A stretch of 64,000 bases of DNA from Aquimarina sp042434915. Lineage in GTDB: Bacteria > Bacteroidota > Bacteroidia > Flavobacteriales > Flavobacteriaceae. Position 1 is the stretch's first letter. The number at the start of each line of letters is the position of its first letter. This document shows positions 1-9,721 of the stretch, piece by piece. The notes under the pieces were generated by a model, which was not told where the DNA came from, searched no databases, and saw only the letters and a list, made by a program, of their open reading frames with translations. Made by a program: the position numbers and the translations under genes. The stretch is taken from the NCBI RefSeq assembly GCF_042434915.1, contig NZ_CP170198.1, forward strand, positions 1,364,001 through 1,428,000, in the 5' to 3' direction.

Positions 1-19
1 ACGCAAACATCTACAAATT

Positions 20-3000
20 ATGAAAAAAACTTTATCTTTTCTTATTACTTTACTCTGCATGAGCTTTGGTTTTTCACAAACCAACCCTTGGAGCAAGGTA
101 CAAAGTTCACGCAGTTCTGGAACGGTTATCAACCAAGAGGTTCCATCCAATATGCTGTTTAGTCTTGACATAGAACAAATGAATGCCTCTCTAAAAGACC
201 TACCTATACGTGGTAAATCATCGAACCGATCTATGGCAATCATACAGTTTCCAAATGCCAATGGTATTCTTGAATCCTTCAGTGTTGTAGAAGCACCTGT
301 AATGCATCCAGAATTGGCATTAAAATATCCTAATATTAAGTCGTATGCTGGTCGAGGTCTAGAAGATCAAAGTAAAACAATACGTTTTAGTATATCACCC
401 AAAGGACTTCAAAGTATGAGATTGGGCGGTGATTCTGATGCTGTTTTTATAGAGCCATTTACCAAGGGCGGAGTATACTCGGTATACAATCGTAAAAATA
501 AACCTACAGCAGTAAATAAGCTACAATGTTTGGTTGATGAAAAATCAGAAAGCATGCGAGCTTCTAATACGTCAAGAAATGCAGACGACAGTACGCTAAG
601 AACCTATCGTTTAGCTGTTTCTACCAATGGTGAATATACACAGTTTCATGGCGGAACAAAGGCTGGTGCAATGGCTGCCATAAATGCTACTATGACGCGA
701 GTAAATGGCGTTTTTGAAAATGATTTTGCCGTTACAATGGTACTCATTCCAAATAATGATGATGTAATATATACAAACGCAAATTCTGATCCATATACGG
801 GGAATTTTAATAGTCAATTACAATCCACCTTGACAAGTGTTATTGGAGAGTCAAACTATGATATTGGTCATTTATTTGCCAGAGCTGGTGATAATGGAAA
901 TGCAGGTTGTATTGGATGTGTTTGCGTTAATGGTAACAAAGGAAGTGGTTTCACTTCTCGAGGTATACCTGAAGGGGATGCTTTTGATATTGATTATGTA
1001 GCTCATGAAATTGGTCATCAATTTGGTGCCAACCATACATTCTCTTTTCGTAACGAGGGTAGAAATGCTCATTTTGAGCCTGGAAGTGGTTCTACGATCA
1101 TGGGTTATGCTGGAATAACAGGTGCTACCGATGTGCAGCAAAATAGTGATCCTTATTTCCATTTTTTCTCTATTCAACAAGTCACTAATTACGTAAAAAG
1201 TACATCTTGTCAAACCAATACAACTACAGGAAATACAATACCTACTGTAAATGCTGGTGCTGATTATACTATTCCTAGAGGTACACCATTTGTCCTTACT
1301 GGACAGGCATCCGATGCAGATGGTGATAGTATAACATATTGCTGGGAGCAAGCCGATGAGAATGATGCATCGACAACGTATCCAAGCACCACAGGTACAT
1401 CTGGCGTAAGTTTTAGATCTTTAAATCCTACAACTTCTAATAAACGATATTTCCCTAGATTATCTACTATTAAAACAGGTACAACTTCTTGGCAATGGGA
1501 GGCGGTACCAAACGTTACACGTGCATTAAATTTTAGATTGACTGTACGTGACAATAAACTAGGAGGTGCTGGCAATAACAGTGATGATGTAAGAATCAAT
1601 GTGACAGCAAATGCAGGCCCTTTTATAATAAATTCACCAAATACAGCTGTCACTTGGAATGCAGGTACTACAGAAACTGTTACTTGGAATGTAGCAGGAA
1701 CTACAAGCAATGGCATAAATGCAGCTAATGTAGATATTTTACTTTCGACCGATGGTGGAGATACGTATACACAATCTCTCGCTACTGGTGTTGCAAATGA
1801 TGGTTCTCAAACGATAACAGTACCTAACCTACAAGGAAATCAAAATAGAATTATGGTTCGTGGTTCGGGTAACATATTTTTTGATATCTCTAATACAAAC
1901 TTCACTATTACTGGTGGATCCAATGACAATCAAGCTCCTACCGCACCGACAAATTTAACTGCACAAAATATTACTCAAACCAGCGCTACATTAAATTGGA
2001 ACGCTTCGACCGATAATGTGGGTGTATCAGGCTACGATGTTTACAACGGCACATCTTTGGTAGGAACCACTACTGAAACATCATATTTGATCACTGGATT
2101 AATATCTAATACAGCCTATTCATTTAAAATTAGAGCCAAGGATGCTGCAGGTAATATCTCAAATGACAGTAATGCTGCAACCTTTAGTACTTTACCAGGT
2201 ACAGGAGGTAATGGTTGTACTTCGGGTTTATCTAATTTTCCTTATAATGAAAGTTTTGAAAATACTTTAGGTACTTGGACGCAATCTACTACAGATGACA
2301 TAAACTGGTCAATCGATGCTAATGGTACTCCCTCTACTGGAACAGGACCAGCTTCTGCGAGTAATGGTACGTACTATTTATATATCGAAGCTTCTGGAAA
2401 TGGAACTGGATATCCTAATAAAAAAGCGATCTTGACTTCTGGATGTTTTGATCTTAATGGTTTAAACACCATAACTTTTGGTTTTAATTATCATATGTTT
2501 GGAGCAGCTTCTCTAGGGAGTCTTGCTTTAGAAGTGAGTAACGATAATGGTTCAACATGGAATCAGGAATGGTTTAAGTCTGGTAATCAAGGAAATAATT
2601 GGTTTGAAGCGTTAGTTGATTTAAGTTCGTACGCTAATTCTTCAATCCAAATTCGTTTTGTTGGAATTTCTGGAACGACTTGGCAAAGTGATATTGCAAT
2701 TGATGCGATAAACCTTAGTACTGATATCGTAAATCCTCCTACATGCACTAACATCAACTTAGCTCTAACTTTTGATGATTATCCTGAAGAAACTAGCTGG
2801 CAAATTACTAACAGTGCTAATCAAACAATCGCATCTGGAGGGACTTATGCAGACCAACCTGATGGATCTACCATATCAATTGTAGAATGTTTGGAAGATG
2901 GAACGTATACATTTACTTTAAGCGATTCTTATGGCGATGGGATCTGTTGTCAATATGGAAATGGATCGTATGAACTAAGTACAGCTACATCAATATTGGC

Positions 3001-3325
3001 CTCTGGAGGATCCTTTGGTTCTACAGAGAGTACAACGTTTACACTTAACTCAAATTCTAGAGGAACCTCTGTTGTAAATTTTGAAACTACCAAAGCTTTT
3101 GCTATTAAACCTTTTCCTAATCCTTTGAATTATACAAATAAACTTACAATTCAAACTAATGGACATAAGGGCAAGTTCGTACTGAGAGATTTATTAGGTC
3201 GTTCTATATCACAAGGAAAACTAAACTCTAAAACCATAGATCTTCCAGAATTAGAATCTGGATCGTATATTTTAACTGTAAATATTAACGGGAAAATTTC
3301 TAATCATCAAATAATAAAACAGTAA
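20..3325 (+). CDS. Secreted reprolysin-like zinc metalloprotease with FN3, MAM-like and T9SS sorting domains
   Basis: Predicted secreted metzincin protease of 1101 residues. Residues 1-20 form a signal peptide ending in SFGFSQ. A propeptide-like region follows, then the catalytic domain with HEIGHQFGANH at 329-339 (zinc ligands H329, H333, H339, catalytic E330) and a Met-turn TIMGYAG near residue 361. Downstream are a PKD/cadherin-like segment (about 405-540, DADGDSITYCWE), a fibronectin type III domain (about 637-725), a MAM-like domain (about 740-900, FPYNESFEN) and a final ~75-residue type A T9SS sorting domain (FPNPLNYTNKLTIQ... SYILTVNINGK). The protein should cross the inner membrane by Sec and the outer membrane by T9SS. 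The signal peptide fixes the start. Family and secretion route are firm; the substrate is unknown. Confidence 0.93.
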   Translation: MKKTLSFLITLLCMSFGFSQTNPWSKVQSSRSSGTVINQEVPSNMLFSLDIEQMNASLKDLPIRGKSSNRSMAIIQFPNANGILESFSVVEAPVMHPELALKYPNIKSYAGRGLEDQSKTIRFSISPKGLQSMRLGGDSDAVFIEPFTKGGVYSVYNRKNKPTAVNKLQCLVDEKSESMRASNTSRNADDSTLRTYRLAVSTNGEYTQFHGGTKAGAMAAINATMTRVNGVFENDFAVTMVLIPNNDDVIYTNANSDPYTGNFNSQLQSTLTSVIGESNYDIGHLFARAGDNGNAGCIGCVCVNGNKGSGFTSRGIPEGDAFDIDYVAHEIGHQFGANHTFSFRNEGRNAHFEPGSGSTIMGYAGITGATDVQQNSDPYFHFFSIQQVTNYVKSTSCQTNTTTGNTIPTVNAGADYTIPRGTPFVLTGQASDADGDSITYCWEQADENDASTTYPSTTGTSGVSFRSLNPTTSNKRYFPRLSTIKTGTTSWQWEAVPNVTRALNFRLTVRDNKLGGAGNNSDDVRINVTANAGPFIINSPNTAVTWNAGTTETVTWNVAGTTSNGINAANVDILLSTDGGDTYTQSLATGVANDGSQTITVPNLQGNQNRIMVRGSGNIFFDISNTNFTITGGSNDNQAPTAPTNLTAQNITQTSATLNWNASTDNVGVSGYDVYNGTSLVGTTTETSYLITGLISNTAYSFKIRAKDAAGNISNDSNAATFSTLPGTGGNGCTSGLSNFPYNESFENTLGTWTQSTTDDINWSIDANGTPSTGTGPASASNGTYYLYIEASGNGTGYPNKKAILTSGCFDLNGLNTITFGFNYHMFGAASLGSLALEVSNDNGSTWNQEWFKSGNQGNNWFEALVDLSSYANSSIQIRFVGISGTTWQSDIAIDAINLSTDIVNPPTCTNINLALTFDDYPEETSWQITNSANQTIASGGTYADQPDGSTISIVECLEDGTYTFTLSDSYGDGICCQYGNGSYELSTATSILASGGSFGSTESTTFTLNSNSRGTSVVNFETTKAFAIKPFPNPLNYTNKLTIQTNGHKGKFVLRDLLGRSISQGKLNSKTIDLPELESGSYILTVNINGKISNHQIIKQ

Positions 3326-3345
3326 TATTTTTTGTTTTATATAGT

Positions 3346-3381
3346 AATACGGGTTTGGTAGACTTCTACCAAACTCGTGTT
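3346..3381 (+). terminator. Rho-independent-type hairpin after the metalloprotease gene
   Basis: An inverted repeat with arms AATACGGGTTTGGTAGA and TCTACCAAACTCGTGTT (two mismatches that become G-U pairs in the RNA) begins 20 bases after the stop codon and is followed by ATTTTATAT. Position and structure fit transcription termination of the protease gene. Confidence 0.7.
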
Positions 3382-3439
3382 ATTTTATATATATTAGAAT
3401 TCATTTAACCAGCAACTTACCTAAAATTTTAACATAAAT

Positions 3440-3470
3440 TTTGTAAGATTATTATAAAGTTATAACTTAG
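3440..3470 (+). promoter_or_regulatory. Candidate Bacteroidota -33/-7 promoter for the small secreted protein
   Basis: TTTG at 3440-3443 is followed after 19 bases by TAACTTAG at 3463-3470, one base from the TAnnTTTG -7 consensus of Bacteroidota. It lies 24 bases before the next start codon. This is a consensus match only. Confidence 0.4.
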
Positions 3471-3494
3471 CGCTTTACCCCAACTATATTTATA

Positions 3495-3839
3495 ATGAAA
3501 AAATTACTTTTACTCACACTACTACTACTTCCAATTACGAATTTTGCACAATGTTTATCAGAAACTCAAGTGATCTATCAATATAAAGATCAGCTTATAC
3601 TTAATGACGGTTTAACATATAAAGTGCTAGACGAAAAACAATTTTATCAAGTATCTGATCCATCTATAGCACAACATCAGGAAGTTGGTGACTTGGTTTT
3701 ACGATTAAATAGAGTTTTGATTATCTGGAGTGATGAGCTTGGTAAGAAAAAACAATTAATAGAATGGGTTAGACCTTCTCAAACCTATTACGTATGCACT
3801 GATATTAAAGAAGACTTTACAGTTGCTGATAAGTATTAA
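3495..3839 (+). CDS. Small secreted hypothetical protein
   Basis: A 114-residue protein with a clear signal peptide (MKKLLLLTLLLLPITNFAQ, cleaved after Ala-Gln). The mature part is about 95 residues with two cysteines (one just after the cleavage site, one in YYVCTDI) and no lipobox or membrane segment. No family is recognised. It stands alone between the protease terminator and the convergent cmk gene, whose stop lies 6 bases away. The signal peptide and its own promoter candidate make it a credible gene; function is unknown. Confidence 0.75.
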   Translation: MKKLLLLTLLLLPITNFAQCLSETQVIYQYKDQLILNDGLTYKVLDEKQFYQVSDPSIAQHQEVGDLVLRLNRVLIIWSDELGKKKQLIEWVRPSQTYYVCTDIKEDFTVADKY

Positions 3840-3845
3840 AGATTA

Positions 3846-4550
3846 CTAATTTACAGCGACAATTGAGTTTTTAGCTAATTTCAATATAGTATTGAATTGT
3901 TCGTCTAATGTTAAATTAGAGTTGTCAATGATAACCGCATCATCTGCTTTTCTTAAAGGAGAATCTTTACGAGTACTATCAATATGATCACGATTAACCA
4001 CATTTTTTAGAACATCCTCATAGGATACATTTTCGCCTCGTTCAATAATTTCCTTATAACGACGTTCTGCACGATCTTTTGCAGTAGCTGTCATAAAAAT
4101 TTTTAACTCAGCATCAGGAAAAACAACTGTACCGATATCTCGTCCATCCATTACAATACCTCTATCCTGACCCATCAATTTTTGCTGCTCAACTAATTTT
4201 TGTCTTACTAGTGTTATAGCAGCTATTTGACTAACATTATTTGAAACCGATAGCATCCTAATCTCTCTCTCTACATTTTCACCATTAAGCATTACTTCGG
4301 CAACTCCTGTTTTCTTGTTTAATTTAAATGCGATATTAATAAACGGTAAATAGCGCTCGATAGCTTCTTGATTAAAATGCGCTTCATCTATAAAGCATTT
4401 TCTCATAGCGTAAAGAGTAACTGCTCGGTACATAGCACCTGTATCAACATAAATATAGCCTAAAGCCTTTGCTAATTGTTTTGCCACTGTACTTTTGCCC
4501 GTCGATGAGTGACCATCGATAGCGATAATAATTTTTTTTTCTAAACTCAA
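3846..4550 (-). CDS. cmk: Cytidylate kinase
   Basis: Phosphorylates CMP and dCMP with ATP in the cytosolic pyrimidine nucleotide pathway. The 234-residue length is normal. Visible are the P-loop GHSSTGKST (residues 13-21), DTGAMYRA in the CMP-binding region, and MDGRDIGTVVFPDAELKIF followed by the lid region (ERRYKEI), all typical of bacterial Cmk. The start is the ATG just before SLEKKIIIAIDGHSSTGKS. The gene converges on the small secreted protein and diverges from the MreB paralogue. A TATTTTTG (-7 type) element reads on this strand at 4613-4620, about 60 bases upstream, without a clear -33 partner. Confidence 0.96.
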   Translation of the reverse strand: MSLEKKIIIAIDGHSSTGKSTVAKQLAKALGYIYVDTGAMYRAVTLYAMRKCFIDEAHFNQEAIERYLPFINIAFKLNKKTGVAEVMLNGENVEREIRMLSVSNNVSQIAAITLVRQKLVEQQKLMGQDRGIVMDGRDIGTVVFPDAELKIFMTATAKDRAERRYKEIIERGENVSYEDVLKNVVNRDHIDSTRKDSPLRKADDAVIIDNSNLTLDEQFNTILKLAKNSIVAVN

Positions 4551-4816
4551 ACTATATAATGTCAGTTTTAAATGTAAATATGATGGATTATTGTTGTACT
4601 CTATAATTTAAACAAAAATATAAAGAATAGTTTAGGATTTTTAGTATTCCAACAATTCTTTATACCTACAAAACGTATCAAGATATAAAACACTGATAAA
4701 CAGTTACTTAAAATAAATGAAACAATAATTAGATTCATACTTTCGTTATAGAAATGAACTCTTTAGTTTTTATAACAAGAACTTCATAAAACTTAACCTA
4801 TAAATCAACTAGAAAT

Positions 4817-5860
4817 ATGAGATTATTTGATTTTTCAAACGAAAAAATTGCAATTGATCTTGGCACCACTAATACCCTTATTACCTGCAACGGAAAAATA
4901 GTAGTCGAAAACCCTTCTATACTTGCTATTAATCAACTAACTGGAAAAATTATGGCAGCAGGTAAGGACGCAAATTTGATGAGAGGTAAAATACATAAGA
5001 ATATAAAGACTATTTATCCTCTTAAAGATGGTATGATTGCTAATTTTAAAGCTGCAGAGATGATGTTGTCTTCCTTTTTTAAACAAGTAAAAAAACGACA
5101 ATCATTTAAACTTAGTGCTTCTTACACGATGATTATATCCATTCCATGCGGAAGTACCGATGTAGAGATTCGAGCTGTCAAAGAATCTGTAAAAAGATTA
5201 AATCCAAACAAAGTGCTTCTCATCCCAGAGCCTGTTGCTGCTGCTATTGGAAGCGGTATTGACGTATTGCAACCAAGAGGTTCAATGGTAATTGACATTG
5301 GCGGAGGAACTACAGAAATTGCTGTAATATGTATGGGTAAAATTATAAGCGGACAATCGGTTAAAATAGCGGGTAACATGTTTAATGAAAATATAACAGC
5401 TTACATTCGGGATACTTATAATTTACATATTGGAAATAGTACTGCCGAAAAAATTAAAATTAGTGTAGGCGCTGCTACTCAAATCTATAAAAATGTTCCA
5501 GAAAAGGAGCGGGTCCGAGGTCGGGACGTACGCACTGGCAAACCCAAGGAAATTGAAATATCACATCGTGAAATTGCAAAAAGTATTGACCAATCGATAC
5601 AACAGATTGAAAGCGCTATTTTGGAAACCTTAGCCACAATCCCACCAGAGATTTCGGCTGATATTTATGAAAGTGGAATTTATTTGACTGGCGGAGGATC
5701 TATGCTTAGAGGCTTAGATACACGACTTGCAAAAACGACTAATTTACCCGTATGTACAGGTATTCATCCTTTAGAAGCGGTGGTCAAAGGCAGTGCTATG
5801 GTAGTTAAAAACATTTCTCAATATACTACCGTCCTCGTAGAAACTACACAAGCATATTAA
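4817..5860 (+). CDS. MreB/Mbl-family actin-like protein (second, isolated copy type)
   Basis: An actin-fold ATPase of 347 residues. Phosphate-1 motif IDLGTTNT is at about 13-20, phosphate-2 motif IDIGGGTTEIAV at about 160, and the adenosine loop LTGGGSMLRG at about 290. MreB normally polymerises under the inner membrane and guides cell-wall elongation. The gene is not followed by mreC, mreD, pbp2 or rodA but by a terminator and the convergent lon gene. It is therefore probably an extra MreB rather than the main rod-shape operon copy. The basic stretch VRGRDVRTGKPKEIEI is conserved in the family. Confidence 0.88.
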   Translation: MRLFDFSNEKIAIDLGTTNTLITCNGKIVVENPSILAINQLTGKIMAAGKDANLMRGKIHKNIKTIYPLKDGMIANFKAAEMMLSSFFKQVKKRQSFKLSASYTMIISIPCGSTDVEIRAVKESVKRLNPNKVLLIPEPVAAAIGSGIDVLQPRGSMVIDIGGGTTEIAVICMGKIISGQSVKIAGNMFNENITAYIRDTYNLHIGNSTAEKIKISVGAATQIYKNVPEKERVRGRDVRTGKPKEIEISHREIAKSIDQSIQQIESAILETLATIPPEISADIYESGIYLTGGGSMLRGLDTRLAKTTNLPVCTGIHPLEAVVKGSAMVVKNISQYTTVLVETTQAY

Positions 5861-5865
5861 ACTAA

Positions 5866-5900
5866 AAAAAGCCAATCTCATATAATGAAATTGGCTTTTT
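5866..5900. terminator. Bidirectional terminator between the MreB paralogue and lon
   Basis: Arms AAAAAGCCAAT (5866-5876) and ATTGGCTTTTT (5890-5900) are perfect complements around a 13-base loop. The structure lies between two convergent genes and carries an A-tract on one side and a T-tract on the other, so it can serve both strands. Confidence 0.85.
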
Positions 5901-5919
5901 CAACATCCTTCTCAGACAT

Positions 5920-8370
5920 CTATAGTTTTTTAGCATTCTTAACCTTTTCCTTTGTAAGCGCAGTCTGCAATACTTCACTCATCTCTTTAACATAATGAAA
6001 TGTCAATCCTTTAAGGTATTCTGGTTTAATTTCGTCAATATCTCTACGATTCTCTTCACAAAGCAAGATTTCTTTAATTCGTGCTCGCTTAGCTGCTAAG
6101 ATTTTTTCTTTAATACCTCCCACAGGTAAAACTTTTCCTCTCAAGGTAATTTCTCCAGTCATAGCAAGACTTCTCTTTACTTTACGCTGAGTAAATAATG
6201 ATACTAATGATGTTAACATCGTTATTCCCGCACTTGGTCCATCTTTTGGAGTTGCTCCCTCTGGCACATGAATATGAACATTGTACTTTTCAAAAATAGA
6301 AGAATCAATCCCTAGTTCAGAAGCATTTGCTTTAATATACTCCATTGCAATTGTAGCAGATTCTTTCATTACCTTGCCCAAATTACCAGTAATGGTAAGA
6401 TTACCCTTACCTTTGGACAGAATGGATTCTATAAACAATATATCGCCTCCAACGCTTGTCCATGCTAATCCTGTTACAACGCCAGCAACATCGTTATTCT
6501 CGTACTTATCACGTTCTAATTTGGGAGATCCTAAAATTTCAATTATATCTTCATTGGTGATCTTTACACTGTAGGCTTCCTCCATTGCAATGTTTTTGGC
6601 AGCATAGCGAACCATTTTTGCAATTTGCTTTTCAAGACCTCTAACCCCAGACTCTCGGGTATAGCCTTCAACAATTTTCTCTAGTTGAGCTTTACCAATT
6701 TTTAAATGACTTTTATCTAAACCATGCTCTACCAACTGTTTTGGTAGTAAATGTTGTTTTGCTATCTCTACCTTTTCTTCAATAGTATACCCAGTAACAT
6801 TAATAATCTCCATGCGATCTCTCAGAGCTGGCTGAATTGTATTGAGACTGTTTGAAGTTGCTATAAACATAACTTTAGAAAGGTCAAATCCCATTTCTAA
6901 AAAATTATCATGAAATTCTGAATTTTGTTCTGGATCTAATACCTCTAATAAAGCAGAAGATGGATCACCTTGATTACCAGCAGAAAGTTTATCGATTTCA
7001 TCCAAAACAAATACAGGATTACTAGTTCCTGCTTTCTTTAAACTTTGAATTATTCTACCTGGCATAGCTCCAATATAGGTTTTTCTATGTCCGCGAATCT
7101 CGGCTTCATCTCTCAATCCACCTAGTGATATTCGTACATATTCTCTACCCAGAGCTTCGGCTACAGATTTACCCAGTGATGTCTTACCAACACCTGGAGG
7201 TCCATAGAGACATAAAATTGGTGATTTCATGTCATTACGTAATTTTAAAACGGCCAAATACTCAATTATTCTCTTTTTAACTTCGTCTAATCCATAATGA
7301 TCACGATCCAAAATTTTCATGGCTCTTTTGAGATCAAATTTATCTTCAGAAAATTTATTCCAAGGAAGATCCAAAAAAAGATCCAGATAGTTACGCTGGA
7401 TGGAATACTCGGCTACCTGCGGATTCATTCTTCGCATTTTGGATAATTCTTTATCAAAATGCTCCTTAACTTTTTTGTTCCACTTTTTATCTTTACTTCT
7501 CGCCTTCATCTCTTCAATCTCATCCTCATGCGATACACCTCCAAGTTCTTCTTGGATTGTCTTCATTTGTTGATGTAAGAAGTACTCTCGTTGTTGTTTA
7601 CTCATGTCATGTTGCACCTTACTCTGGATGTCATTACGCAATTCCAGTTTTTGGTACTCTACATTCATATATTTTAATGCAGACAATGCCCTATCTTTAA
7701 GGTCGTTAATCTCTAGTATTTTCTGTTTTTCTTGGACAGGAAGATTAAGATTACTTGATACAAAATTGATTAAGAAAGAATTACTTTCAATATTTTTTAT
7801 TGCAAAAGAGGCTTCAGACGGTATATTTGGACTCTCTTTTATAATTTCTAAAGCTAGCTCTTTGATAGAATCTATTATTGCTCCAAATTCTTTACTCTCT
7901 TTGGCTGGACGTGCTTCAGGAACAGCAGTAATCTTTGCTTTTATATAAGGATCTTCTTGGAGTATGTCTGAAATTTCAAAGCGTTTTTTACCCTGTAGTA
8001 TTACTGTTGTATTACCGTCTGGCATTTTTAAAACACGCAAAATTCTGGCAACCACACCAACATTGTTAATGTCATTAGAGGTAGGGTTTTCAATCTCTTC
8101 TTCTTTTTGAGAAACCACTCCAATAGTCTTATTTCCCAAATTAGCGTCATCAAGTAATTTAATGGATTTATCTCTCCCTGCTGTAATAGGAATCACAACT
8201 CCGGGAAAAAGTACTGTATTACGCAAAGGTAATATTGGTAAAACCTCTGGAAGTTCTTCATTATTAATTTCTTCTTCGTCTTCTGGGGTCATTAAAGGGA
8301 TCAACTCAGCATCTTCATCTATTCCCTGTAATGACAAACTGTCAAGCGTAGTAAATTTGGATTTCGTCAT
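5920..8370 (-). CDS. lon: ATP-dependent Lon protease
   Basis: Cytosolic AAA+ serine protease that degrades misfolded and regulatory proteins. It has 816 residues, normal for LonA. Domain order is an N-terminal substrate-binding domain (LPILPLRNTVLFPGVVIPI), a coiled-coil region, the AAA+ module with Walker A GPPGVGKTS and Walker B VFVLDEIDK, and the C-terminal protease domain with the catalytic serine in DGPSAGITM and the lysine in the GGIKEKILAAKR region. The start ATG begins MTKSKFTTLD, and an acidic stretch (EDEEEINNEE) precedes the Lon N-domain. It is monocistronic and divergent from the sigma factor operon. Confidence 0.98.
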   Translation of the reverse strand: MTKSKFTTLDSLSLQGIDEDAELIPLMTPEDEEEINNEELPEVLPILPLRNTVLFPGVVIPITAGRDKSIKLLDDANLGNKTIGVVSQKEEEIENPTSNDINNVGVVARILRVLKMPDGNTTVILQGKKRFEISDILQEDPYIKAKITAVPEARPAKESKEFGAIIDSIKELALEIIKESPNIPSEASFAIKNIESNSFLINFVSSNLNLPVQEKQKILEINDLKDRALSALKYMNVEYQKLELRNDIQSKVQHDMSKQQREYFLHQQMKTIQEELGGVSHEDEIEEMKARSKDKKWNKKVKEHFDKELSKMRRMNPQVAEYSIQRNYLDLFLDLPWNKFSEDKFDLKRAMKILDRDHYGLDEVKKRIIEYLAVLKLRNDMKSPILCLYGPPGVGKTSLGKSVAEALGREYVRISLGGLRDEAEIRGHRKTYIGAMPGRIIQSLKKAGTSNPVFVLDEIDKLSAGNQGDPSSALLEVLDPEQNSEFHDNFLEMGFDLSKVMFIATSNSLNTIQPALRDRMEIINVTGYTIEEKVEIAKQHLLPKQLVEHGLDKSHLKIGKAQLEKIVEGYTRESGVRGLEKQIAKMVRYAAKNIAMEEAYSVKITNEDIIEILGSPKLERDKYENNDVAGVVTGLAWTSVGGDILFIESILSKGKGNLTITGNLGKVMKESATIAMEYIKANASELGIDSSIFEKYNVHIHVPEGATPKDGPSAGITMLTSLVSLFTQRKVKRSLAMTGEITLRGKVLPVGGIKEKILAAKRARIKEILLCEENRRDIDEIKPEYLKGLTFHYVKEMSEVLQTALTKEKVKNAKKL

Positions 8371-8589
8371 ATTTTTATATCAAAGCCATTTTGTCATTTA
8401 CTTAAAATGGCATTATTTTTTTATTTAATTTATTCTTTCTAAAACAAGCTAAACCCCTTATTAAATAAGGAAAAAGAAAGTTTTATGTCTATACTAAGTC
8501 AATTGTTATGCCATTTTAAAATAATTTTTTTTGTATAAGTGTAACAAATAGTACGATGCGGTATCTTTATACTAGACAAATTATCCAGC

Positions 8590-9144
8590 TTGATACTAAC
8601 CAAGGAAAATACCGAAACATTAATTGCTAAATGTCGATGTCATGACCGCAATGCACAACTTGAAATTTATAATCGCTATTATAAAGCAATGTATAATACA
8701 ACGTATCGAATCATAAAGGATCCAACTGAAGCGGAAGATATTATGCAAGAAGCTTTTCTAACAGCATTTACCAAATTATCATCTTTAGAAAAAAATAGCA
8801 TGTTTGGGGCTTGGCTTAAAAGAATAGTTATAAATGCTAGTTTGACAGCCTTAAAAAAAAATAATAAATACGAAGAAGTCGCTTTGGATGTAGTGGACTA
8901 TAAATTATCTGATGAAACTTATGAAAGTTCAGAAAAGGAAGTATGCTGTCATAAAATTGATATAGTATTAGAAACCTTAAAACAGCTTAAAACAAACTAT
9001 TCTACCATACTATCCTTATATTTAATTGAAGGATATGATTATGAAGAAATAGCTGAAATAATGAATATTTCAAATTCAAACTGTCGCACATTAGTTTCAA
9101 GAGCGAAACAAAGTTTGAAAAAAAAATTATTACTAACACAATAA
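8590..9144 (+). CDS. ECF-type RNA polymerase sigma factor
   Basis: An extracytoplasmic-function sigma factor of 184 residues. Region 2 (YNRYYKAMYNTTYRIIKDP, then EAEDIMQEAFLTAF) is at about 27-65. Region 4 (LSLYLIEGYDYEEIAEIMN and a helix-turn-helix ending CRTLVSRAKQSLKKKL) is at 135-180. The proposed start is TTG (MILTKENTETLIAKC), because the first in-frame ATG lies inside the conserved N-terminus. TGTAACA at 8540-8546, with TATCTTTA 15 bases beyond it, resembles an ECF -35/-10 arrangement and could reflect autoregulation. It leads a four-gene operon whose second product is probably a membrane regulator. Confidence 0.92.
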   Translation: MILTKENTETLIAKCRCHDRNAQLEIYNRYYKAMYNTTYRIIKDPTEAEDIMQEAFLTAFTKLSSLEKNSMFGAWLKRIVINASLTALKKNNKYEEVALDVVDYKLSDETYESSEKEVCCHKIDIVLETLKQLKTNYSTILSLYLIEGYDYEEIAEIMNISNSNCRTLVSRAKQSLKKKLLLTQ

Positions 9145-9157
9145 ACGACCATGATGT

Positions 9158-9721
9158 ATGCAGAAGGATGATTTAGAAACTTTTTTTGAAAAAACTAGGA
9201 ATGACTTAGATATTCACGAACCATCTAACACCCATTTTGAAAAATTTCACAACAGATTGTTAGCTATCGATGATGGTTTTATAATTAAGAAGTCACCAAA
9301 ATTAAAATGGTCAAAATGGCTATCCATAGCGGCAACCGTAGCTTTACTTCTTGGTTCTTCACTGTTTATTCTTAATAACTATCAATTATCTAATAGGGAG
9401 TTATCTAGTGTTTCTGATGAGATGTATATAACACAAAATTTCTTTGCAACTTCTATAACCCAAAAATTAAAGGAAATAAAAAATTCTGCTACCAAGAATG
9501 ATATCCATTTGGTGAATGATGCTACAAAGCAATTAGAAAAATTAGAAATTGCTTATCACAAATTAAAAGAAGATTTGGTAATTAGTAATAATGATACCCG
9601 TGTGATTAGCGCAATGATCGAAAATTTTCAACAAAGAGCTATCTTATTAGAAAAAGTTCTAGAAACGATTCAAAAAAACAAAGTGAACAAAAATTACTCC
9701 AATGAGAACAATATACTATAA
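9158..9721 (+). CDS. Single-pass membrane protein, probable anti-sigma-type regulator
   Basis: A 187-residue protein with about 48 cytosolic residues, one membrane segment at about 52-70 (WLSIAATVALLLGSSLFIL) and a helical external part (KQLEKLEIAYHKLKEDL). It follows the sigma factor gene by 13 bases and overlaps the next gene by 20 bases. That position and topology fit an anti-sigma factor or a membrane partner of the sigma factor, but no zinc-binding anti-sigma motif (HxxxCxxC) is present. The role is inferred from context only. Confidence 0.75.
   Translation: MQKDDLETFFEKTRNDLDIHEPSNTHFEKFHNRLLAIDDGFIIKKSPKLKWSKWLSIAATVALLLGSSLFILNNYQLSNRELSSVSDEMYITQNFFATSITQKLKEIKNSATKNDIHLVNDATKQLEKLEIAYHKLKEDLVISNNDTRVISAMIENFQQRAILLEKVLETIQKNKVNKNYSNENNIL

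Noticed and set aside
611..1716. Three antisense ORFs of 68-159 residues inside the metalloprotease gene
   Set aside because: They lie opposite a well-supported coding frame, have low-complexity Ile/Ser/Cys-rich translations and no recognisable domain.
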